Notes under the pieces: generated by a model
Told to the model about the DNA's origin: nothing
Seen by the model: the letters and a program-made list of their open reading frames with translations, nothing else
The model's database searches: none
DNA from: Adiantum capillus-veneris
Lineage: Eukaryota > Streptophyta > Polypodiopsida > Polypodiales > Pteridaceae
Direction of reading: 5' to 3'
DNA length: 64,000 bases
Assembly: GCA_014529385.2 (NCBI GenBank)
Contig: CM043971.1
Span: forward strand, 89,977,840-90,041,839
Program-made: the position numbers and the translations under genes
Part shown: piece by piece, positions 10,871-22,742 of the stretch
Numbering within the stretch: position 1 is the first letter of the stretch
How the letters are laid out: each line of letters opens with the position of its first letter

Positions 10871-11769
10871 ATGTGCGTACATGTGGTTCCATCAGTTTTA
10901 TCTTTGTTTCTCATTGCATCAAAATTATGTTTATTTCTCTACCATCTCTAGAGCAGCATCATGAACCGTCTCCCTTTCATATGTTTTTTAAGTTGATGTT
11001 GTTTACAGGATAAAAGCCACCTCAAGTAGCATGCATAGGGGATCAACGATATTGAAGTTGCTCAAAGATATTAAAGAATTTTCATTAACTCAATTGTATA
11101 TATAGGGTTACTCAACTTCTAAAAATTCTTGAAAGAGTAGTTGTAAATTGTGGAGCGATGTAGCTCCTTGAAAATGAATTTTATAAACTTTTATAATTGT
11201 TAATATAATAGTGCATGTATACGGTGCTGTGGATTTTTTCCTTGTACCCCGAAGAGTTTTTTCATCTACAATTAGGGACTCCTATTTGAGTGGAGATATC
11301 GGAGCTATTTATATCAACCCATATGCTATATATAGCTAGGATTCACCACTATATATGTGGACTCACTGTGTCACTTTCTCGGGGGGTTCACTATGTGTAA
11401 AACAACCATATCACGTGCGTTCAAGACATGTTTGTAAAACCCCTTATCTGTGAATTTGTTAAGAATATAATGTACCCTTTTCTTTTAAAATTTGTAAGTT
11501 CTTTTCAAATTTGAAAAAATAATGCCCTTCTGTGTATATATTTCTGGAGTGTGTTTTTTTAGCGAGCTTCTGATTTCGAAATTTTGCAATGAAAACTATT
11601 TTTGTGAGCTTTTTGACATTTAATCTGAAGCCTTTTCTAACGGCACAAAAACACTAACTAAAGAAACAGATATTACTCATATGATACACACCAAAAAACA
11701 TGTAAAAGTTTCAAAAAGTATTAACTTTGAGCTTGATTATCTAGCAATATATGAACCACAAAGCATACA
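10871..11769. other. No gene recognised
   Basis: AT-rich sequence without a supported coding frame. A palindrome-like ATATATAGC stretch near 11325 is ordinary for the composition. Confidence 0.35.
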
Positions 11770-12237
11770 TCTATATATAGAACATAAATATATAACTATA
11801 CCATATATATAACTATACTATATATCATTATACTATATTATATGACTATAACTATACTATATCATTAATATATATATATAACTATAAATATATTATATCA
11901 TCTATATGGCTACATTGTATATAATTATACTATACTATATACGATGATATCACATAATTATATCATATAACTATATATTCATAAAAACCTTGTATACGTA
12001 CCTATTCATGCCAATCTTTGAGAAGACTATCATTGTCCATAATGTTCATGACAGTCAGGGGAAGATGAGAACACATAGTGGATGGAGAGCCATGTTCACA
12101 AAAGAAATTATGTTTTGGCCACATCTATCTATATAACTTACTATATAGAATTATATAAATATATAACTATACCATATATATAGATGTACTATATATCATT
12201 ATACTATAATATATATGAGTATGACTATACTATATCA

Positions 12238-12292
<55 letters not shown>

Positions 12293-12535
12293 CTATAAGT
12301 ATATTATATCATTTATATAGCTATATTGTATATAGCTATACTATAATTTATATAATGATATCATATAATTATATTGTATAACTATATATTCACGAAAACC
12401 TTGCATACGTACCTATTCATGCTCAATCTTTGAGAAGACTATCATTGTACATAATGTTGATGGCAGTCATGGGAAGATGAGAACACATAGTGGATGGAGA
12501 GCCATGTTCACAAAAGAAATTATGTTTTGGCCACC
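11770..12535 (+). repeat. 412-bp tandem duplication with (AT)n expansion
   Basis: Two copies of an AT-rich block followed by a unique tail (GAAGATGAGAACACATAGTG, GGATGGAGAGCCATGTTCAC). The tail lies at 12061 and 12473, an offset of 412. Copy 2 contains a pure (AT)n run at about 12238-12291, where copy 1 has only a short one (about 11868-11880), so the two copies differ mainly by microsatellite length. Confidence 0.85.
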
Positions 12536-12729
12536 ATTTAAAGCTATGTTGCCTTCAAGAAGGAAGGCGTGTGGAGGAGATTGCAAGCTATGCTGAAAAC
12601 ATCCCAAATTATGATGTTTTTTTACAAAAAATACAAGAAAATATTAACAAGAAGTCTAGCTTACGGTTCTTGACAAGGTGTGTAAATCATGCTAATGGAG
12701 CCCATACATTTCAAAATTGTCATTCATAA
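12490..12729 (+). CDS. Small unassigned open frame
   Basis: A 79-codon frame whose first 14 codons lie in the tail of the duplicated block above and whose remainder is unique. The unique part is not low-complexity (for example YAENIPNYDVFLQKIQENIN). I do not recognise it, and it has no clear promoter or partner exon. It may be chance, or part of an eroded exon. Confidence 0.2.
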   Translation: MDGEPCSQKKLCFGHHLKLCCLQEGRRVEEIASYAENIPNYDVFLQKIQENINKKSSLRFLTRCVNHANGAHTFQNCHS

Positions 12730-13239
12730 GTTTACACATCTTGCAGTAGCTTCCATCTGCAAATTTTGCCTAGATGACAATCCATGCTTAGACACTATTT
12801 CTCGTTTTTAGCTTATATCCATAATAAAAAAGAAAACAATGGCTATTCTTTACTACTCAACTTGTTAGATCTTTTGATTCTAATTAATCCTCGGCAACAT
12901 TTCAAAAATAATAATAAAATTTCCCTTAAAAAATAATGCATAAGGTATGCTACAACTCTCCCTTTCAGTTTCTCATCTTACAAAGCCAATCATGCTACAT
13001 ATAGAGAGGTTTAAAGAAGAGCGTGATTTAAATCAATCTCACATATATTTATTTCGGTTTTAAGAAATCTTGGCCAAGCCCATGTTCAGTAGAGAGATCA
13101 ATGGCTATGTTTAGATTTCCAATATCCTGTCATAATTCATGGCGTACCTTCAATAAATCTGCCAAAGGAAGAACACACGAGTATGGCTGACATTACTAGC
13201 ATGTTACTAGATCCAATTCATCTAGATCCACCATACTAT
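12730..13239. other. No gene recognised
   Basis: AT-rich sequence immediately downstream, on the minus strand, of the epsin-like pseudogene. It could include 3' UTR remains, but nothing specific is visible. Confidence 0.3.
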
Positions 13240-14040
13240 TGTTTCTGATTTGAAAACACTCCTAGGCTGGAGTTCCTACCAATACCTACTTTCGGTCCCA
13301 ACCCCACACCAAGTCTCCTTGAATTCAAACCAATCTGCATCATGGGTCCCTTGCTTGTGCCTACTCCCATGCTCATACCCATGCCCATGTTGGGAGCCAT
13401 CCCCCTATTACTCATCCCCTCATAACAAGAGAAACTATTACACTTCCACCCATCATCCCAAGTCTTGAACCAAAACCCATAGCTTTCCCCATGCTTGTCG
13501 TATTCTTGACTCCTTTATTCTTTTAGTTCGTAGCTGATTAAAATTGATACCTATGTCTGCTTAAGGATTGCTTTTAGCTGCCAAAACATAGAGGAGAATG
13601 TGAGTAACCAAGTTCAAAATAGAAAATTACACCAATAAAACTTGAAAGTATCGAAAATATTATGGCTTGTTATGTTCAAATCAATCAAGTCCTTGCTAAG
13701 ACTATCATCCCAAATAGCCGATTTTGTTTCAAACATTTTTCCTACTGCGATCTTATGCTCCCAGATTTGCCCTTGCTCGCTATCTCATCAATTGGCGGTG
13801 AAGGGTTAGAAGAAGATATGTACAAGGACTAGCCCATATGAAAAGTCCTTGAGAAAGCAGGTTGAGAAGGTGCTAATGCATTTAGTGAGAAATCAAGTTG
13901 CAATGCATAGCTAGAAAGAGAGCCAGGAGTGTTGAAATCATCAAGCCCCAAAATTTCATCCCCAACATTTGCAACTTGATTTGTTAAAGGTAGACAATGT
14001 ATCAAAGGTGGCACTAGCCACGATCGTTGGTATACCACCT
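13240..14040 (-). pseudogene. Epsin-like (clathrin interactor) pseudogene fragment
   Basis: On the minus strand, blocks appear in the order expected for the C-terminal half of plant epsins, ENTH-domain endocytic adaptors at the Golgi and endosomes. They are NQVANVGDEILGLDDF (about 13960), FETKSAIWDDSLSKDLIDLN (about 13730-13670), SMGKAMGFGSRLGMMGG (about 13495-13445) and a Met/Gly-rich tail APNMGMGMSMGVG (about 13400-13360). The blocks lie in different frames, with stops between the second and third and a frameshift before the tail. No ENTH domain is found upstream within 300 bp. This is a truncated, inactive copy; the identification rests on recalled family motifs. Confidence 0.55.
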
Positions 14041-14255
14041 TTGAGTCATTCCTAGAGGTGTGTAGTTCAAGGTGGTGGCTTGATGGCCACCTTAACAGCT
14101 GTCGAACTTGTAAAACTCAAAGCTTCCCCTTTGAACGAAGATCTTCCAAAAAGATTCCTACCAAGATTCTATTGTTTGGAAAGGAAAAATAAATCTATTA
14201 AACGTGATCCAAATGATTCCAACAAGCATAAGTATGTGTTGTTCTTTTGAGAGGG

Positions 14256-14268
14256 TTTTTTTTTTTTT

Positions 14269-14299
<31 letters not shown>

Positions 14300-14302
14300 G
14301 GG
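14256..14302 (+). repeat. T23-G24 homopolymer block
   Basis: An uninterrupted run of 23 T (14256-14278) is joined directly to 24 G (14279-14302), immediately downstream of the PPR pseudogene on that gene's strand (C24-A23 when read on the minus strand). It is exceptional for the window. An assembly or sequencing artefact at the exact lengths is possible. Confidence 0.9.
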
Positions 14303-15010
14303 TTATATTACCTGTACAATGTTTGGAGGCATGAAATTCAAAGAAACAGAGTCTCGAGAAAGATCACTTGTATCTTCACATAAAATTGAAGCACATTTGG
14401 AATACAAGTCGACCAAGGCGTTTTCGAGCATTATGTTTCTTTATAACAACCCCTAACAAAAAATAGCATGCTAGGTTCTTATGCCTATATCAACATCTTG
14501 CCTAATGCCACATTTTGTCAAGATGCCAGCATAGGTGATTGCATTTGGAGAGGCCCTCACTTATCATCCCCTCAAAACAACCTAGATCTTCTTCACCATG
14601 CTCCTTTAGGGTATACCCCACAATCGATGCATTCCAGATAAGAAGCTCCTCAAGCACTTGTTGTGCTTTCTCAAGTACAAACTTAAAACATACATGTCAA
14701 TCAAGGCATTGCCAAGCACGACATTCTTTGTCAACAACAACTACCTAACAATATCATTCTCAACTCTTTTGTCGAAGTCAGCATCTTATGTACTACCATA
14801 TACCTTCAAGATGCAATAATAGGTTATTGGAGCTGGAGATATTCCCTTCCTTTGCATCCATTGAAAGGAGCCGTGCTCTTATTGGGCACATCCTACAATT
14901 GGTATGTGCCAAGAAATGGAATCCTTAAGAGGAACCTACTCAAGTTCCTTTTGTGCTTTCTAAAATACACCAAATTTGGCATACATGTCGACCCATGGAG
15001 CGCTCACCTG
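14303..15010 (-). pseudogene. Pentatricopeptide-repeat (PPR) protein pseudogene
   Basis: Reading the minus strand through several frames gives successive PPR helices in collinear order: WVDMYAKFGV near 14990, KDSISWHIPIVGCA near 14915, NVVLGNALIDMYV near 14710, PNAITYAGILTKCG near 14540 and MLENALVDLYSKCAS near 14420. This is the PLS-type pattern of plant organellar RNA-binding proteins. Stops and frameshifts separate almost every repeat, so the gene is dead. There are parts of at least five repeats, and neither terminus is found. Confidence 0.8.
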
Positions 15011-15342
15011 TCTAGGGATTGAGCATCATAGAGCATATCAAGAACCATGAGACTTCTTTGTCTTGTTTAGAAAGGACTCTCCTACCCCCAAAACCAAACT
15101 CTAGACCTTGTAAGCACGATGGAGCTGGCAAAGCTCGCATACACATACCCGTGAGAATACATGCTCAACCAACACATCCTGAGGTAGTGGACCAATGGTG
15201 GGCATAATAAGAAATCAAGGCACTAATCTCCTCTTCCTGACCTCCGGCCATCGCCAACAAATTTCCATCCTCTTGTTACGTTCAAGGGATATGAAAAAAA
15301 ATAAGCTCACCAAAGTTCAAGGGATATGCAAAAAAATGGCGG

Positions 15343-15455
15343 AGTTGGGCAGAGTTTGACGGATTTGCCAAAAAAAAGGGAGAGGTAGAGCTCCCCCATC
15401 ATCCGCGTGTGATGGAGAGGCAGAGCTCCCCCATCATCCACGTTTTTGCATAGCG
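15343..15455. repeat. Degenerate foldback element (copy 1)
   Basis: Contains GAGAGGTAGAGCTCCCCCAT and ATCCGCG after an A-run, then a second partial arm and CATCATCCACG. The flank GGAGTTGGGCAGAGTTTGA is shared with the next copy at about 15453, so this pair looks like a local duplication of a foldback unit, with one arm pair lost. Confidence 0.6.
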
Positions 15456-15483
15456 GAGTTGGGCAGAGTTTGAAGGATTTTCC

Positions 15484-15567
15484 AAAAAAAAAAGGGAGAG
15501 GTAGAGCTCCCCCATCATCCGCGCGCACGCGGATGATGGGGGAGCTCTGCCTCTCCCTCTTTTTTTT
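15484..15567. repeat. Foldback hairpin element (copy 2, near-perfect)
   Basis: An inverted repeat with arms of about 39 bp differing at one or two positions and a loop of about 4 nt. The left arm starts with an A-run and contains GGGAGAGGTAGAGCTCCCCC, ending CATCATCCGCG. The right arm mirrors it and ends in a T-run. It has no coding capacity, and no flanking target duplication is evident. Confidence 0.85.
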
Positions 15568-15642
15568 AGGTATATCATTTCTTGAATGCAAGTAATTAAA
15601 GCTTGAATGAGAAACTTGTGTTTTTTTGGAAATTTTTACCAG

Positions 15643-15722
15643 AAAAAAGGGGGAGGCGGAGCTTCCGCATCATCCGCGCGTGCGCGGATGATGGGGGAGC
15701 TCCGTTTCCCACTTTTTTTTTT
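15643..15722. repeat. Foldback hairpin element (copy 3)
   Basis: It has the same architecture as the previous copy: A-run, GGGGGAGGCGGAGCTTCCGC, the CATCATCCGCGCG centre, then a mirrored arm ending in a T-run, with several arm mismatches. It is 76 bp from the previous element. Confidence 0.8.
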
Positions 15723-15774
15723 GTTTTTCGGGCAATTTTCAAAAAATGGAAGTGAAATGGAACAAATTTTCTTC

Positions 15775-16080
15775 AAACGCAAACCTAAACCCTGTCTTGC
15801 GTTGCATCGTAAGCGGAGGTGCTTATCCCTTTCAAATCTTAGCCATGAAACACGATCGAGCAAGGGCCACATACCATCGGACAAGAGGCACGCCCTATCG
15901 GATACGAGCCACGCATAGACATCACCATGGACACCTAATTGATGTATGGAAATGACGAAGAGAACTCGTAGCGAACTCCAGTAATCATGTTCTTGATGAT
16001 GTCACGATGACCGTGTTCTTTTCCATTTAGAGATACAACGTTGTAAGTCATGCGGATGATCGAGAGTAAAGTTGAATCCT
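15775..16080. other. Spacer between foldback elements
   Basis: No gene is recognised. A few short direct repeats (CCACATACCATCGGACAAG, CACGCCCTATCGGATACGAG) lie near 15870-15915. Confidence 0.3.
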
Positions 16081-16082
16081 AT

Positions 16083-16186
16083 AATACTAAAATTGTGAAA
16101 AAAAGGGGGGCCTGGATCCCCCTTATCGTCCGCGCGCACGGATGATGAGGGGGCTCCAGCCTCCCCTTTGCTTCACAATTTTATTA
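16083..16186. repeat. Foldback hairpin element (copy 4, longest)
   Basis: Arms of about 48 bp begin TAAAATTGTGAA and end TTCACAATTTTA, enclosing G-rich/C-rich inner arms and a GTCCGCGCGCACGGAT centre related to the other three copies. TA at both ends would fit a TA target, but two bases are not diagnostic. Confidence 0.8.
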
Positions 16187-16220
16187 AGGCTTAACTAGGC
16201 GCACACCTGCAGCAGCAAGC

Positions 16221-16410
<190 letters not shown>

Positions 16411-16689
16411 GGATTATGATCAGGGATCGTTACTCTTCAGATATGCAATCAATAGCGTCCTCTTCTTGCTACCGCGGTGTCTTTTGGTGCAATGGTTTTC
16501 TCACCTCTTTATATCCTCGTTGATTGCAGGGCACAAAGGAGCAAACGGAGCAGATAGGTATGATGAGGATGCGTAGGACCTTATTTTGTGACGTCTTCCC
16601 ACTCATAAGAATGCTTGTTGCAGGCACCAAACTAATTTAGAGCCCATGCAAGAGAGCCCTCAAAGATCACCTTCATTCGTACGGGCCGC

Positions 16690-16823
<134 letters not shown>

Positions 16824-17881
16824 TTTCCCTATGAGGGTTTTGTACCCATTGTGTTGCAGAACTTGGAGGTGCTGACTCTGTAGAGAGAGTACTACATGCC
16901 AAAAGAGAGAGAGGGAGGGAGGCCTTAAATGGAGTGTTGTTGATGCCCAACAGACTTTCCTCTCACATTTGTTCCAAGTCACACATGAATATTTAATCAA
17001 AAGTTCCCATTCTCTCAATATCCTGTTCTCTCAATGTCCAACGTCCTTTGTACACTAAATTCATATGTGCATATATATTTCATGATGCACCCTCATTTGG
17101 TATGTGCATTCTTTTATATATGTGTACCCAAGTAAATACTATAGATTGCCTTACAAGTACTTGGTCACTCTGGATCAATGTTTTAGGAAATAGCCATGCA
17201 AGCGTGTGCATCAAAAGATTATTTATATGCATGCAGGCGATGGAGTCTACAGAGATGATTGGAGCAAACGTAGGTACTTCACGGATATATAAAATCCCTC
17301 TCTAGCTAAGACCACGATATCAACACTTTAAACTTGCTGCCACAAGCATAATCCCAATATAATAAGTGGGCTTCATATAGTTGCACCATTGCTTCACCAT
17401 TAGTCATGGAATCTCCACCACTAGCTATCGTAGCCAACAAGCTCCTGGCGGTGATGTTATCGTGCTAAGGTACTTAAAGGCTCTTTTGATGGGTCTCTTT
17501 GTGGCATGTAGTAGTTTCCCTATCGTTGGTTTTCTAATATATGAACTTTAGGGAACTTTAATATATGATCCTAGCGATGTTTGATGATTGTCCTTGCATT
17601 TTGTGTTACCTGATTTCAATGCTAGTTTCTATAAGTTTTTGAGGTCATCTCATTGCTTTCTAATGATACTCATTATAATGGTATTATGTTTCTTTTTTTA
17701 ATCTCTTAAGATGTAATCAAAAGGATTATAAGAACCCATGGGGTTTTATCTGATGTTTTTGCTACATCAAGGAAATTTTTGTCTGCATTACCAAATCATT
17801 GATTGTTTCTGTATTTCCTATTTTTTTAAAGTATATTGTCCGTACATAACACCATCTAATTTCATATTCAAACCATTGATG

Positions 17882-17885
<4 letters not shown>
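16824..17885. other. No gene recognised
   Basis: Ordinary AT-rich sequence between microsatellites. Short open frames exist but none shows a recognisable domain. Confidence 0.3.

Positions 17886-17944
<59 letters not shown>
17886..17944 (+). repeat. (CT)n microsatellite
   Basis: Uninterrupted CT dinucleotides. Confidence 0.97.
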
Positions 17945-17948
<4 letters not shown>

Positions 17949-18909
17949 CGTTGATGGTTTGGCGGGTTGTCTTCTCCACACATGGATAGAGGAGCCCTTG
18001 ACCTATGAACTCTATCATTGACGTTTGCTCTACTGTGGAAGTTGACTATTGGCATCCCTATGAAAAGATGGAGCTAGAGGCTATAATTACTTCATGCCCG
18101 TGTGCGTTGTCCTTGCTTCATTCGGGGCCCAATATAGCTAGTCCAACCGTCTGGGAGTTACTTGCAAAAGGGTTCCTGAACTTACCTCAACACTTGCTTG
18201 AGTTCCCTACAAAGGGAAGATCCCTAATCCATGTGCTGGTTGCGGTGATCTGGTATGGGTGTAGTTGACAAGGTGGCACGTGAGAAGAGTCAATATTGGA
18301 CCATTGGGGGGAGCATAGTGGTACGAAAGTGTCCCTTTGATCGGAGATGCGATTCCAACATCCCATAATAAGATCGCTACATGACTCCCACTTCCTTCAG
18401 AGCATACAAATAGTCTATGACATATGAATAATCTGTGACAATATATAAGGGAGTCGGAGTAGTTTAGCCGAGGATGCTTGGATATTATTAGCATTAAAAG
18501 AAAGTTCATGAATTTCATGTTGAGTTGAATCCATGTTAATGGGAGATGAACAACATATATTATCATGCTCAGATTTTAGGGAATGCTTGACAGAGATGGA
18601 AATCTTAAAGCAATCATTTGCTAGTATGGTGCCATTTCATTGGACAATTTCAAATCAAATTTGAGGTTAGCATAAAAATTTCATTGAGCTAGAGGCAAAA
18701 ATCTCAAAAGGCACTTCTATGATTCCAAAAGCACAAAAAGAAAGGCTTGCAAGCATTAAATCCCACTCTAAATGGATCAAGCTTGTGCAAAGGATATGAG
18801 GCAGTGCATGCATTTAGAGCTAGATGATTTGCTCTATGAAAGATGTTTGTCCAACATGGCATGTGGACCAATGATGTGTTGATGCAGGGGGTGCAACTTT
18901 CTTTAGGAA
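17945..18909. other. No gene recognised
   Basis: A plus-strand frame at about 18005-18268 is not low-complexity, but it is unidentified, and I see no matching exon on either side. The rest is AT-rich. Confidence 0.25.
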
Positions 18910-19285
18910 ACTCTCTCTAAACATTGCATTTTGATGTTTTGATTTATGTGTTTTATATACATGGTGGTCATATGATGTGAACATGGCATTTTGGTGATCA
19001 TGTGACAAGGTAATGTGATCGGAGGTTTATTATGATAGTGTGAGATGCACGTCACACTACCACTTGAAATGTAGTTTGTTTTTGAGGCCTCTTGAACTGA
19101 TACTCTCTAGACATTCCATTTTGATGTTTTGATTTGTTTGTTTTGTGTACATGATGGCCACATGATGTGGACATGGCATTTTGGTAATCGTGTGACTAAA
19201 TTATTTAATTGGATGTTTACTATGTAGTATGATATGCATGTCACACTAACACTTGGAATCTAGTTTGGTCTTGGGGCTACTAGAG
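18910..19285 (+). repeat. 190-bp tandem duplication
   Basis: ACATTGCATTTTGATGTTTT (18921) recurs as ACATTCCATTTTGATGTTTT (19111). The similarity continues through GGACATGGCATTTTGG and the ATGCATGTCACACTA-type tail. There are two diverged copies. Confidence 0.85.
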
Positions 19286-19694
19286 TTGACTTGGTAGGTT
19301 ACTTTGACACTACATGTGTTGTTTGGTATTCTTAATAGTTAGATATTCACTCAAAACTAATTACAAATGGTTCTTTTTTAAAGTTACATTTTAGTATAAT
19401 AAGAGAATGGTAAAACTTACATCCCTCAAGCATCGATATGTATGCATGTCACATTTTCCTGGTAATTGAAGGAATTCACAATCTTGTGTAGGACTTTTCT
19501 CATGCCACAATTATATTTTAAGATATCCTTGGTGTAATGAGAGTGTTAAAAAGCTTCAAAAAAAAGTTTCAACTGCAAAATCTCGAAAATGGAAGCTCTC
19601 AAATATAAAATCCCCATATTTCTGTAAGTTTCAAGAACTTTAAATACCCTTATGTTGAACTCACGTGATAGGTTACATTTTTATTAGGTGACCT
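19286..19694. other. No gene recognised
   Basis: AT-rich sequence with no supported feature. Confidence 0.3.
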
Positions 19695-19726
19695 CCCCGG
19701 GGTCACTTTGGGGCTTGCAATTGTGG

Positions 19727-19789
<63 letters not shown>

Positions 19790-19850
19790 CCCATCTGTGG
19801 TCTCACACTCTATTCTCGGTCTTCCTCCTTCATCAACAAGCTAGTCAGTA
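19695..19850 (+). repeat. Dispersed repeat carrying a (CT)n microsatellite (copy 2)
   Basis: (CT)n at 19732-19784 is flanked by ACTTTGGGGCTTGCAATTGT and, on the right, by CTGTGGTCTC and CGGTCTTCCTCC. The same flanks occur inverted at 10020-10190, where the simple repeat has the additional (GT)n block. Confidence 0.75.
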
Positions 19851-20862
19851 TAGGGGACACACTTGTCCCAAGCATAGGGCTGGCTTTACTAGGTCTAGAG
19901 GGACCAACTCCCAAAAGGTTATGTGCATAAGCAACCTACTCAGGTGAAAAGTGTCACAAGAAATCACCTATCTACTCGGGTGACATGCCGGCCGGAGTGA
20001 TTGGAAAACTAAATCTAGGAGAATATGTCGCATCATCATTGTGCATGGTTGCAAAACTTCATTTGATAACACAAATACAATACGTTAGTTCACATATCTA
20101 TAAAAGAATAACTTACGAAGTGCAAATTAAAAAAAACCAAAGCTACAACGTAACTCATTATAGCTATCCAATGTTGTAGAATAATAAAAATTTGTCATAG
20201 ATAAGCGTTCAATACAAAAGATTCCCTAGAAAAAATCAGTAGTAGTCAATTTGTCATCTTCTACGAGAGATGATGCACCAAAGATATCTATCTCAATATG
20301 TACTTCTACATCTTTTTCATCAAGATCCACTTCTACACCACTCTTCATATCTACTTGTGCATCTAAGAGCTCACCTCTAGGTTCAAGAATCTGCTCACCA
20401 CTCCTCATTTACATCATTCGTTGGTCGTGCACTTTGGTGATGAAGCTCTTCAACGTCTACCTTCAATCCTTCACACACTTGTTTTGTCCGTGGAGCAACG
20501 TAAACAAAAAATTGCCAATGTGGTTTAGATGGTAAGAATGTTTGTTGGATATTACTTATCCACCATACACACTGCTTCGATAGTTTTTAAGCAAGTTGCA
20601 TCTATGTTGTCCTCTCTTATCTCCTTTGATGAAATCCAATGCACTAACTCACTAATTTTAATAATTGTTCTTTTAATGTCATCTGCTAGACATTCTTTTA
20701 TGGAAATTGATAAGATAAACTATAAAAATGTGTGTCAATTATGAGACTTAAGACCACTAAAATTGTCATCTCTAGTAAAATCCGTTTACAAACATCGAAT
20801 GCACCCAATAGAAGTCTTGAATGAGGATATGGTCTTCTTCACTTGTTGCTCCTCTACATGAC
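19851..20862. other. No clear gene; acidic minus-strand frame
   Basis: A minus-strand frame at 20226-20408 translates to about 60 acidic residues (for example VDLDEKDVEVHIEIDIF) with no recognised family. It could belong to the transposase remnant to its right, as many CACTA proteins carry acidic stretches, but there is no continuity. The rest is AT-rich. Confidence 0.25.
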
Positions 20863-21230
20863 TCAAAACCCATGGACCTTTTGGTATAGCAAACTCTCCA
20901 TCCTGTTTAAGTCAAGGTCACATCTCTGGCATTGACTCACAGCCTCTAGGTCGTCTCTTTGGGCCTCGCTCTCCCTTTTTCTAGTGATGGTCTTCCATAG
21001 GATCTCCCCAACATTCTTAGAAATGTGCATTGGCTCAAGCAGACGATTAATAAGAAGGTCTCTCTGATACAGGAGTGTATGGAAAATAGAGAGTGTCTTC
21101 ATGCCACGTGGATTAAAATCTCTCCTTTCTAGCCACATGTTCTTCCAGTCACTTGCTTTCAGCGGATGCATGTCATGTTTGCATATGCTTGGTCCATGTA
21201 GCTCATGTCCTTCAGGAAAAAATCCACCAT
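20863..21230 (-). pseudogene. CACTA (En/Spm)-like transposase fragment
   Basis: The minus-strand translation contains LEPMHISKNVGEILWKTI followed by an RDDLEAV block. This resembles the MHI.KNV segment of plant TNP2-type CACTA transposases, nuclear enzymes that excise and insert class II elements. Upstream on the same strand, KASDWKNMWLERRDFNP is compatible but not diagnostic. The frame breaks on both sides, and I did not find CACTA terminal inverted repeats. The assignment is tentative. Confidence 0.4.
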
Positions 21231-21834
21231 GCTCCTTTTATTGCATTTAGGTGAGGGTCTGAAAGAGACTTACTTGAACACTCATCGAAGCGTGGCCAAC
21301 CGTGCATGGTCCACATGAGAATGCCTTGCAAATGGGAATTTCATTGTTGATGGTTGGGACATGTCAATCACATCGATCCCTCTCCACGAAAAGTGTTGCC
21401 AACTAGACATTGTCACATATTTTTTGGATGAGCATAAAGTCACTAAGTCATGACTAAAAGCTTGCCCACTAGCCTCGTGTATATATATGTACATAGGCCT
21501 GCAAGTCTTGGAAGTGACCATGTAAAATTCCATGTACAAAGGTGTGATTTTGCCAAGCTTGAATAGTGATGTTTTGGGTTGTTCGAGTCCCCAAGTCATG
21601 GTTTTTAATAATGCCGTGCTTTATTGCTCGTGAATCAGACTTGTAAATCATGAGTTATGGGCACCCAAAGTGGGTGGTCTCAACTTAGAAAGTGATTGAG
21701 GGTCCATGCGACAAGGGCAATTGGGCCAACTTGATAACTTGAATTAGAAATGTTGAGTCTTGAGACTTCTAGATGTAGCCGAGGAATTGGGCTCCAAGCC
21801 GTGTGTTACGATGTGTCATTCGGTGATCGGAGCA

Positions 21835-22741
21835 TGTTAGCAGCAAGCTAACTAGGATAACATTTTTCGAGCTTTCATTGTAAAACACTTACTACTTTGA
21901 TGAATCGGGAATATTGTAACTACTACTTTCCAGATAAACAGTGTATTTAATGAGCCAGGGCTACAAGCTTCGAGATTGTATCCACCTGTCTTTAGTTAGA
22001 GCTCCCATATTATTAGTTTTGACCACAAAAACCTTGGCTAATGTATAAAAGCCAATTTTTGTAAGTTTTTTGATAAGTTTTGGATAATAGAAACACAGTG
22101 TGAGCTTATGGCGCTCACTTCTCTCCTGCTCCCGCTTCCTACTCCCTTTCCAGTTGTCACATTGTAGTACAGTCTGTTGCATTGCAACCACAGGTAAGAG
22201 CTATATGCATTGACGCAAGCATTTCATGGTAATCCATAGCTTTTGGCGTCGCCGATCCGCGGCCTAATTTCATCATAAGTAGGAATTTAAGCTTCAAAAT
22301 CATAAACTAAGTATAGGCGGGGTATTGGGGCACCATTGCTAAGCATTTAGATGCATTCTGGGTCGAAAACAACTACATCAAAACTCATTGTTGTTAATAA
22401 TCGTGATTTTTGTACCTGGATTAAAGTGAGATTTAAGACCGTAAGCATGTGTGCTTAGGTCTTATAAACATGTCCTAGAAGTCTCGTATCGTTTGGATGT
22501 CATTTGATGCTGTAACGGATGTGATTTGTTTGCCGATTAGTGATTAGCTTTTGGTGATTTCTGTCGTTTGAGTGTAGCTTGAGCTAGATGCGATTTGTCT
22601 GTTGTTTTCCAAGATATTGACAACCTCTTGTAGACTCTATGCACTAGTCAAATCAGCTTCATCCCATGGATTGACAATTATATTCGTGGTTCTCGCTATG
22701 TCTGCAATAAGATAGGAGTGAGGTTAGACACCCCTCCCACA
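21835..22741 (+). repeat. LTR of element A (907 bp)
   Basis: It starts TGTTAGCAGCAAGC and ends CCTCCCACA, directly followed by a PBS. The boundary is supported by alignment with the inverted copy at 37019-37925, which has the same length. A TATA box (TATAAAA, 22044-22050) is a likely promoter. The five bases to the left are GAGCA. Confidence 0.88.
22044..22050 (+). promoter_or_regulatory. TATA box in element A LTR
   Basis: TATAAAA inside GGCTAATGTATAAAAGCC. The equivalent ATATAAAAG is conserved in the inverted LTR (plus-strand TTTTATA, 37702-37708), consistent with the core promoter of the element. Confidence 0.6.
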
Positions 22742-22742
22742 T

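Noticed and set aside
21577-21595. A second SINE or tRNA (B-box-like GTTCGAGTCCC)
   Set aside because: No A box or tRNA-like head is found at the expected distance on the same strand.
21282-21599. Extension of the CACTA-like transposase upstream
   Set aside because: The translation has no recognisable transposase motif; the frame does not connect to the better-supported block.
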